DNA of 64,000 nt from Tepidibacter thalassicus DSM 15285 (GTDB taxonomy: Bacteria > Bacillota > Clostridia > Peptostreptococcales > Peptostreptococcaceae): NCBI RefSeq assembly GCF_900129915.1, contig NZ_FQXH01000005.1, positions 124,001-188,000 of the forward strand, written 5' to 3'. The first letter of the stretch is position 1, and every line of letters starts with the position of its first letter. This document shows positions 31,919 to 41,700 of this stretch, in pieces. The position numbers and the translations under genes are program-made. The notes beneath the pieces were generated by a model that was not told the DNA's origin, did no database searches, and saw only the letters and a list, made by a program, of their open reading frames with translations.

Positions 31919-33097
31919 TTGAAAGTTTATTTAAAATTATTTGTTTTTTTAATGGTATTTAATTTGTTTTCAAGCAATGTATATGGACAAGATAATATTG
32001 ATATTAATGTTAAGTCTGCTATATTAATAGATCAAGAAACAGGAAGAGTATTATATGAAAAAAATCCAGATGAACAAAGAGCTTGTGCTAGTTTAACAAA
32101 AATGATGACATTTCTTATAGCTTTAGAATCTATTGAAAAAAATAAAGTGTCAAAATACGATATTGTAAAAATAAGTAAAAAAGCTGCTAGAACAAGAGGA
32201 TCTACTTATGGATTGAAATATAATGAAAAAGTAAAATTTATTGATTTGATGAAAGGTTTGATGGTTGTATCAGGGAATGATGCAGCTGTAGCTATTGCAG
32301 AATATATAGGAGGAGATACGAAAACATTTGTAGATATTATGAACAATAAGGCAAAAGAAATAGGTATGAACAAAACATTTTTTATAAATCCTCATGGTCT
32401 TCCTGTTTATGGAATTAATAAAGATATGAAAAATCCAAAGGAAAATATGTCTTGTGCAAGGGATTTAAGTATTTTAGCAAAATACTTGTTAGATAATTAT
32501 AAAAATGAAGTTTTATCTATAACAAAAATAAAAACTTATATTAATCCTGAAAGAAATTTTATTAGAAATAATACAAATGCATTACTTAGAATTATGAATC
32601 AAGTAGATGGAATTAAAACTGGATTTACAGGTAGAGCTGGATATTGTTTGGCTTTTACAATGAATGTGCTGGGTAAAGAAGATAATGATTTTAGAGTTAT
32701 TGGAATTGTATTAGGTGCAACAAGTTCGAAAAATAGAACAATTGAAAGTAAAAAAATTTTAGAATATGTTAAAAATAATTTTATTAAAAAAAGAGTTATA
32801 AAAAAAGGTGATTTTATAGGCAAAGTGTATTTGTATGGAATAGATAAATTAGAAATAAAATTAAAAGCAAAAAATGATTTGTGGATTGTAAAAAACAAAA
32901 AAGAAAAAATAAAAAGAAAAGTAATATTAGATGATATATCTTGTCCTGTAAAAAAAGGTGATAAAGTAGGAAGAATAAACTATATCGATCAGAATGGAAA
33001 TGTTATTGCAAATGTTGATTTAGTAAGTGATAGTGAAATTAAATTTGTACCATTGAATATATTATTTAAAATATTTGTAAGACAGATTTTAAATTAA
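31919..33097 (+). CDS. D-alanyl-D-alanine carboxypeptidase (PBP5/DacF-like)
   Basis: A 392-residue serine carboxypeptidase that trims the terminal D-Ala from peptidoglycan stem peptides. A signal peptide occupies about 1-24. The three catalytic motifs are present: SLTK with Ser58 and Lys61, SGN (in VVSGNDAAVAIAEYI) and KTG (IKTGFTGRAGYC). A PBP5-type C-terminal beta domain follows from about 290. The hydrophobic tail, NILFKIFVRQILN, could be an amphipathic membrane anchor. TTG 31919 follows GAGGTG. In spore formers DacF-like paralogues work in the cortex, but sequence alone does not assign that. Confidence 0.9.
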   Translation: MKVYLKLFVFLMVFNLFSSNVYGQDNIDINVKSAILIDQETGRVLYEKNPDEQRACASLTKMMTFLIALESIEKNKVSKYDIVKISKKAARTRGSTYGLKYNEKVKFIDLMKGLMVVSGNDAAVAIAEYIGGDTKTFVDIMNNKAKEIGMNKTFFINPHGLPVYGINKDMKNPKENMSCARDLSILAKYLLDNYKNEVLSITKIKTYINPERNFIRNNTNALLRIMNQVDGIKTGFTGRAGYCLAFTMNVLGKEDNDFRVIGIVLGATSSKNRTIESKKILEYVKNNFIKKRVIKKGDFIGKVYLYGIDKLEIKLKAKNDLWIVKNKKEKIKRKVILDDISCPVKKGDKVGRINYIDQNGNVIANVDLVSDSEIKFVPLNILFKIFVRQILN

Positions 33098-33277
33098 ATA
33101 AAATGATGAGTTTTAATTTATGCATAGATAGTAATTCTTCAGGAGATATTAATAGTATGTAAATTGTTAATTTAGTATATTTAATGAATAAAAATAAGTT
33201 TTTTTTACGAAAATATATAACACATAATAAATATTGAAATTAATGTAAGAAGTTTTGAATATAAGGAGGCGGTTGTT

Positions 33278-35743
33278 ATTAAAGCTGTAATAATGGCAGG
33301 AGGAAAAGGAACTAGATTAAGACCTCTTACATGTGATATACCAAAACCTATGGTTCCTATATTAAATAAACCGGTGATGGAATATTCAATAAATTTATTA
33401 AAAAAATATGGAATAGAAGATATTGCTGTTACAATGGCTTATTTACCATCTGTTATAATGGATTATTTTGGAGATGGTAAAGAATGGGGAGTTAATTTAA
33501 GTTATTTTATAGAGGATGTCCCACTTGGAACAGGAGGAAGTGTAAAAAATGCTCAGGACTTTTTAGATGATACATTTATAGTAATAAGTGGAGATGCTTT
33601 AACTGATTTAAACATTAAAAAGGCAATTGATTATCATAATAAGAAAAAATCAAAAGTAACTATCGTATTAAAAAAAGAATCAGTTCCTCTTGAATATGGA
33701 GTAGTTATTACTAATGAATATGGAAAAATTATTAGATTTTTAGAAAAGCCAAGTTGGGGAGAAGTATTTAGTGATACTGTAAATACAGGTATTTATATAT
33801 TAGAACCAGAAGTTTTAAATTATTATAATAAAGGAGAAAATTTTGATTTTAGTAAAGATTTATTTCCTAAATTATTAAGAGATGAAATTTCTATGTATGG
33901 TTATATAACAGAAGATTATTGGAATGATATTGGCGATTTAAATTCCTATATGGTTACACATTTTCACATATTAGATAAAAAGGTTGATGTAGCTATAAAT
34001 GCTAGGGAAATTCAAAATGGAGTTTGGGTTGAAAATGGAGTGAGAATAGGAGATAATGTTAATTTTAATCCACCAATATATATAGGAAAAAATTCTATTA
34101 TTAAAAATTTTGCTAATATACACTCTTATTCGATTATTGGACCTAATTGTGAAATAGGAGAAGAAAGTACTTTGAAGAAAACCATTTTATGGAAAAATGC
34201 GAAAATAGGTAAAAATACGCATTGTAGAGGAACTGTAGTATGCAATAATGTTCAATTAAAAAATAGAATAAATACATTTGAAAGTTGTGCAATAGGAAAA
34301 GGTAGTTTATTATCATCAGGAGTAAAAGTTAAACCAAATATAAAAATTTGGCCAGACAAAGCAATTGGAGAAGATATGATAATAAATCAAAATATTATAT
34401 GGGGAACAAGATTTTCTAAAACTATTTTTGGACATAGAGATGTATCTGGGTATTTAAATACAGAAATTAATCCTGAGTTTGCTTCAAGATTAGGTTCTGC
34501 CTATGCTTCTAATTTGACTAAAGATTCTATGGTAGTAGTTAGCGGAGATTGTTCTAGTGCATCTGAAGTAATAAGAAAATCATTAATATCAGGGATACTT
34601 TCAACTGGAGTTGGAGTAATAGATATAAAAAATTCAGCTATTCCAATTACAAGATTTGCAGTAAGACATTATAAAGCTAGTGGAGGTATACACGTTAGAA
34701 TTAATCACGTAGAAAATGATAAGGTTCATATTGAATTTATTGATAAAAGTGGAGCCAATATAGATAGAGCTACTGAGAGAAAAATAGAAAATTTGTTTAA
34801 TAGAGATGATTTTCAAAGATGTAGTGCTAATGAAGTGAAATCAGTTGTAGAAGTAGATAATTTCGATTCATTTTATATAAATAATGCTGAACAATTTTTA
34901 GAGAATATATCTGAAATTAAAAGAAAAAATCCTAGATTAGTGATAAGTTCTATATGTAAAAATATAACAAATTTAACTTCTAAATTTCTTGCCAATATAG
35001 GTTGTGATGTTGTATGTGATTACTCAATAAACAATTATAAATCTATTAATAAATATTTAAATTTTATGTCTCAAAATGTTGTCAAAAATAATGCTAGTTT
35101 TGGAATACTTTTTAGTGAAAATGGTGAAAATATCATTTTGATTAATGAAAATGGAAAGATTATAGAAGAAGAAAAATATAGAGCTTTAGTAGCTATTATA
35201 CTTCTAAAGAGTGGATATTCTGAAAAAATTGTCATGCCTCATACAACACCTAAAGCTATAGAAAATATGATAAAAAAATATAAAGTAGATGTTGTTCGTA
35301 CAAAAACTTCGCCTGCTTCAATAATGAAAGAAATGTTAAATTTTGAAAGTAAGGAAAACGTGATGCTTCAATATATTCTTTCTTTTGATGGTATTTGGGC
35401 AGCAGGAAAAATAATTGATTTTTTAGTAAATAATTCTATAAAACTTAGTGATCTACTAGATGAAATTCCTGATTTTTATTATATAAAAAAAGAAATTCCA
35501 TGTGATTGGGATGATAAAGGAAGAATTATAAAGGAGATTATAATGGAAAACAAAGATAATGATATAGAATTATTTGAAGGAGTAAAAATCAATAATGATA
35601 AGGGATGGGCTTTGATACTTCCAGATAGTGAAAAACCATTATTTAATATATATGCTGAAGGATTTTCTGAGGAATATGCTAATGAACTTTCAACTATTTT
35701 TAGTAAAAAAATAGAGAGATTATTAAAAGATAAGAGGCTATAA
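33278..35743 (+). CDS. sugar-phosphate nucleotidyltransferase with degenerate phosphomannomutase domain
   Basis: An 821-residue two-part protein. The N-terminal nucleotidyltransferase (about 1-235) has [23 protein letters not shown] and [10 protein letters not shown] left-handed beta-helix (about 250-365, hexapeptide repeats) follows. The rest (about 380-821) is a phosphomannomutase-like fold whose catalytic loops are lost: TASHNP is replaced by RINHVEN (no serine) and DGDADR by SENGEN. A sugar-binding loop is not evident. The NDP-sugar made cannot be read. The start is probably ATT 33278, giving MKAVIMAGG as in the family; AAGGAGGCGG is 8 bp before it, whereas ATG 33293 is 23 bp away. It lies 32 bp before the glucan synthase, likely cotranscribed. 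Confidence 0.82.
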   Translation: MKAVIMAGGKGTRLRPLTCDIPKPMVPILNKPVMEYSINLLKKYGIEDIAVTMAYLPSVIMDYFGDGKEWGVNLSYFIEDVPLGTGGSVKNAQDFLDDTFIVISGDALTDLNIKKAIDYHNKKKSKVTIVLKKESVPLEYGVVITNEYGKIIRFLEKPSWGEVFSDTVNTGIYILEPEVLNYYNKGENFDFSKDLFPKLLRDEISMYGYITEDYWNDIGDLNSYMVTHFHILDKKVDVAINAREIQNGVWVENGVRIGDNVNFNPPIYIGKNSIIKNFANIHSYSIIGPNCEIGEESTLKKTILWKNAKIGKNTHCRGTVVCNNVQLKNRINTFESCAIGKGSLLSSGVKVKPNIKIWPDKAIGEDMIINQNIIWGTRFSKTIFGHRDVSGYLNTEINPEFASRLGSAYASNLTKDSMVVVSGDCSSASEVIRKSLISGILSTGVGVIDIKNSAIPITRFAVRHYKASGGIHVRINHVENDKVHIEFIDKSGANIDRATERKIENLFNRDDFQRCSANEVKSVVEVDNFDSFYINNAEQFLENISEIKRKNPRLVISSICKNITNLTSKFLANIGCDVVCDYSINNYKSINKYLNFMSQNVVKNNASFGILFSENGENIILINENGKIIEEEKYRALVAIILLKSGYSEKIVMPHTTPKAIENMIKKYKVDVVRTKTSPASIMKEMLNFESKENVMLQYILSFDGIWAAGKIIDFLVNNSIKLSDLLDEIPDFYYIKKEIPCDWDDKGRIIKEIIMENKDNDIELFEGVKINNDKGWALILPDSEKPLFNIYAEGFSEEYANELSTIFSKKIERLLKDKRL

Positions 35744-35775
35744 TGCCTTTTATTTTTTAATAGGAGGGAGTAAAA

Positions 35776-38700
35776 ATGAGTCAAAATAATTTAAGAATTA
35801 ATGATGATGAAAAGATAGATGTAAGCGACGTTTTATTAAACAGAGAAGAACTTGTGAATCATTCTATAGAAATAGCTAAAAAACATGTTGTATCAAAAGA
35901 GTATGGAAGTAGTAAATCTCTTTTATTAAGACTTAATAATAATTTTAATATTATTTCAAATGTATATAAAAATTTGAATAAGTATGCTAAAAATAAAAAA
36001 GATTTATCTGCTGCATCAGAATGGTTATTAGATAATTTTTATAAAATTGAGGAACAAGCTAAATTTGTAAAACAAGAATTGATTAAAGATAAATTTTTGG
36101 AATTAAGCGTGTTGGAAACTGGATTTTTAAAAGGATACCCAAGAGTTTATGCAATAGCTCTTGAACTTATATCTCATACTGATGGTAGAGTGGATGAGAA
36201 TTTAATAATAGATTTTGTAAAAGCATATCAATCACAAAGTATTCTTTCGATAGCAGAAATTTGGTCATTATCTTTAGTAATAAGATGTGCTCTTATTGAA
36301 AAAATAAGAAATATTTGTGAAAAAATATATGAAGATCAGATTGAATGGGAAAAAGTTGAACAAGCAATTGAAAATAAAGAAAATTTATTAGATTCTATAA
36401 ATAAAGAATTTAAAAAAGTAGATAATGTAAGTTATTCTTTTATAGAACATCTTTTTAAGAAATTAAGAGTGGAAAATGATGAAGCTGGGGAAGTTAAAGA
36501 TTACATTGAAAAAAAATTGTTAGAATTTGAAATGAGCATAGATGAAGTGATTAAATTAGAACATAAGGAACAAGCGGCTAGAAAGATATCTATAGGAAAT
36601 TCAATTATCAGTCTCAATGTAGTTTCAACATTAGATTGGAATGATATTTTTGAATCTTTATCTATTGTCGAAGAAATATTAAGGAAAGATCCTGCAGAAA
36701 TTTATGAAAAAATGGATTTTGAAACTAGAGATTATTATAGAGCTCAAATTGAAAAAATTGCAAAAAAGTGCAAAGTTTCTGAGGTGAGAATTGCTAAAAA
36801 GGCAATTGAATATGCTGAGAATTGTAAAGAGGAAGATGAAAAATTAAAACATGTAGGATATTACATTATTGGACAAGGAAGAAAAAAAATATTAAATGAA
36901 TTTGGATATACTTTGAAAAAATATGATTTAAATAATTATCCTGTTTTAATTTACTTAATTCCTATTATTATATTAACTGGGTTGATAAGTTTATTATTTG
37001 TTTTTTATTCATATAAAATTTCGAATAGTATAAGTTTGAGTTTATTATCAGGAGCTATTGTGTTGATTCCATCGAGCGATATAGTAGTGAGTATTGTCAA
37101 TTGGGTAGTTACTCATACTGTTAATCCTGCATTTTTACCAAAGATTGAATATACAGATGGTATTCCAAATGAGTTAGCTACAATTGTAGTTATACCTACT
37201 TTAGTACCAAGTGAACAATGTGTTGAAGAACTTATTGAAAAATTAGAAGTATATTATCATGGAAATAAAGAAAAAAATATATACTTTGCTATAGCAGGTG
37301 ATTTTAAAGACAGTGAAAATAAAATTATGCCTGAAGATAAAAATATAATAAACACTGCAATTAAAGGAATTAGAATTTTAAATGAAAAATATTCAAAAGA
37401 TAGAGACATATTTTTTTATTTTCATAGAGAGCGACAATATTGTGATAAACAGAAAAAATGGATGGGGTGGGAAAGAAAAAGAGGTGCTTTAATTGAGCTA
37501 AATGAATTATTGGCTGGAAATAAGAACACTTCATATTCGATAATTTCAGGAGATATTTCTCATATTGTAAATAAAATAAAGTATGTAATTACAATTGATG
37601 CTGATACAAATCTTGCTATGGATACTGCAAAAAAACTTATAGGAACAATATCTCATCCTCTTAATAAAGCCGTTTTGGATGAAGAAAGCAAAATAGTAGT
37701 AGATGGATATGGATTAATTCAGCCTAGGATAGCTGTAGATATTGAAAGCTCAAATAAAACTACATTTACAAGAATTTTTGCAGGACAAGGAGGAATAGAT
37801 ACTTATACAACTGCAATTTCAGATGTATATCAAGATTTATTTGGAGAAGGTATTTTTACAGGAAAGGGAATATACGATTTACAAATTTTTAATAAAGTAT
37901 TGAAAAATGCAATACCGGATAATACTATATTAAGTCATGATCTTCTTGAAGGAAGTTATGTAAGAACGGGCTTAGCAACGGATATAGAACTTATTGATAA
38001 TTATCCATCGAATTATAGTTCTTTTATTATGAGACTTCACAGGTGGGTAAGAGGAGATTGGCAGCTTATAAAATGGCTGTTTTCAAATGTAAAAAATAGA
38101 GAAGGAAAGATAGTAAAAAATCCTATTTCGACATTGTCTAAATGGAAAATACTAGATAATTTAAGAAGGAGTAAAGTTTCTATAAGTTTAATGTTATTAA
38201 TTATATTAGGATTGACTGTTCTTCCGGGAAAAACTTGGATATGGATTGGGTATGCAGTTTTTGCCATGGCTTTTCCTTTAATAATGGAATTTGTAAATTG
38301 TATAATTTGTAAATACTATAAAAATATAACTAGTAAAATAAATGGAAATTTAATATATGGTTGTAAAGGTGTCTTATGTCAAGCTCTATTTTTGTTTATA
38401 TCTTTACCTTATCATGCGTATGTAATGACGGATGCTATATTGAGAACTCTTTATAGAGTATTTATTTCTAAGAAAAATTTATTAGAATGGGTTACAGCAG
38501 CAGATGTGGAAAGAAAACTTAAGAACAATTTATCGAGTTATATAAAAAGAATGAAAATTTCAATATTTATTGCTATGATAACTTTAATATTAGTGTACTT
38601 TGTAAAACCTAATAATATAATATATGCTATTACTTTGACGTTTATATGGGGAATTGCTCCTGTAGTTGCATATAATATAAGCAAAGAAGAAAAAGAGGAT

Positions 38701-41700
38701 ATGGAGATAAATGAAAAAGATATTAAGATATTGAGAAGACTTGCAAGAAAAACTTGGGCATACTATGAAGATTTTGCTGGAGAAGAAGAAAATTATCTTC
38801 CTATTGATAATTATCAAGAGGATCCACCAAATGGAATAGCTACTAGAACATCTCCTACAAATATAGGATTTTTATTAATTTCTATACTTGCAGCTAGAGA
38901 TTTAGGATATATTTCAACTACTCAAATGATAGATAAAATAAATAAAACATTATCTACAGTTGAAAAGTTAGAAAAGTGGAATGGACATTTATATAATTGG
39001 TATGATACACGTAGTTTAAAAGTGTTGCTTCCCCTATATATATCTACAGTAGATAGTGGGAATTTTGTTGGATATTTAATGACTTTAAAACAAGGACTTT
39101 TGGAATATGCAAATAATTCAATATTTGATAAAAAATTACTTATAGGTATTAAGGATACAATTGAATTTATTGATGAAAATTATATTGAGCATACAAATAT
39201 AGATAATTTGATAAATAAAGAAAAAATAAGTAAAAATGAATTAAATGAATTAATAGAAGATTTGCTTTCTAAAAATAAAAATCAATCAAAATGGGCTATT
39301 AAACTTAACGATATGTTAATTAGTTTAAAAGCTGAAATTGATGAATTTATAATAGATGAGAAAATTGATGAAGAATTTAAATATATAAAAGAAAAAATAG
39401 AGAATATTGATTTGAATAAATCTTTAATTAATTTAAAAGAAATTTATGAGGATATTGTATTAAATATCAATAAAATATATGGAGATAAAAAATTACAAAG
39501 TAAACAAAGAGAATATTTATTAAATTTAAAAAATAATGTATTAGATTTAAAAAATAACATTGATAAAACTTTATTAAATATAAATAGTATTGTTGATAGA
39601 ATAGATAAAATAATAGAAAATACAGATTTTAGTTGTTTATATGATATAAAGAGACATTTATTTTCAATTGGATATAATGTTAAAGAAGAAAAACTTACAA
39701 ATTCATATTACGATTTACTTGCTTCAGAGGCAAGACTTACAAGTTATATTGCAATTACTAAAAGACAGATACCTAAAAGGCATTGGTTTAAAATGGGTAG
39801 AGCTTTATCAGTAATTGATGGTTATAGAGGATTAGTTTCGTGGACTGCAACTATGTTTGAGTATTTAATGCCACCTCTTGTAATGAAAAATTATAAAAAT
39901 ACTCTTTTAGATGAAACTTATGGAACTGTAATTAGAGTTCAAAAAAAATATGGAGAAAAGAGAAAAGTACCTTGGGGCACATCTGAATCGGGATATTATG
40001 GATTTGATATGAGTTTGAATTATCAGTATAAAGCGTTTGGAGTGCCGGATTTAGGATTAAAAAGAGGTCTTGTGAATGATATGGTTATATCACCATATTC
40101 TACAATTTTAGCACTTCCTTTTGATTATAAAGAATCAATGAATAATATTAATAGATTGATAAATGATGGATTAGAAGGAGATTATGGTTTTTATGAAGCG
40201 ATAGATTATACGATTGAAAGATTACCTCGTGGAAAGAAAAAAATGATAGTAAAAAGTTTTATGGCTCATCATCAAGGAATGAGTTTTATAGCACTTAATA
40301 ATTTTTTAAATGAAAATATTATGCAGAAAAGATTTCATTCTGATCCAGTTATAAGGTCAGGAGAAGTTTTACTTCAAGAAAAAGTTCCTGTAAGGGCTAT
40401 TATTACAAAAGAATATAAAGATGATATAGAACCTTTAGATTTAAAAGTAGTAAAAAATGAAGAAGTACATGTCCTCAGAACATATAATTCACTAGATAGT
40501 TTAATTCCTAGATGCCATATACTGTCAAATGGAAGATATTTTGTCATGATTACAGATGATGGTAGAGGATATAGTAAAAAAGATGATATACAAGTTACTA
40601 GATGGAGAGAAGATTTAATAACAGGAAATTATGGAAACTATATTTTTATAAAAAATTTAAGTTCAAATAAAATATGGTCATCAACATATGAACCTTTGAG
40701 AACGGAGTTGGACGAATATCAAGTTAAATTTTATCAAGATAAAGCTGAATTTATTAGAAGAGATGAAAGTATAGATACTCATACAGAAATTGTAGTATCA
40801 CCTGAAGATGATGCTGAGATAAGGAAAATAACTTTGACAAATCATAGTGATGAAGCTGTGGTACTTGAGCTTACTAGTTATTTTGAAATAGTATTAACTC
40901 ATCAAGCAGCAGATGTTGTACATCCTGCATTTACTAATTTATTTATAAGAACTGAACCAATTTTAGAATATGATAGTATTATAGCTTCGAGAAGACCGAG
41001 AGTGGAAGGACAAGACACTATATGGATGGTTCATACTATTTCTACTGAAGGTGAGTTAATAGGAAATTTAGAATATGAGACGAATAGAGCTAATTTTATT
41101 GGTAGAGGTCGAAATATAAAAAATCCTATTGCTATAACACAAGCTCTTAAAAATACTTATGGACCAGTTCTTGATCCTATTATGAGTTTAAGAAGGAAGC
41201 TAAAAATAGAACCGGGAAGTAGTATTGTAGTATCTTTTACAACTGCAATTGCAAAAAATAGAAAAGAAGCTTTAGAGCTTGCAAAAAAATATTATGATAT
41301 ATCTTCAATATCTAGAGCTTTTGAATTAGCTCATACTAGAAGTCAAGTGGAAAATACGTATCTTAATTTTAAAAATGATGAAATTGAAACTTATCAGGAC
41401 ATGATATCGCATATAGTATTTTTAAGTCCTAATAGAAGAAAATATCAAAAAATTTTACAGCAAAATGTTAAAGGGCAATCGTCACTTTGGGCGTATGGAA
41501 TTTCTGGGGATATTCCTATTGTGCTTGTGAGTATTAAAAATGTAGATGAGATGGATATAGTAAAAGAGGTTTTAAAAGCTCATGAATATTGGAAAATGAA
41601 GGGATTAGCTGTAGATTTGGTCATTCTCAATGAAGATGAAAGTAGTTATTTACAACCTCTTCAAGAACTTCTTAAAGATACAGTAAGTTCAAAATACGGA

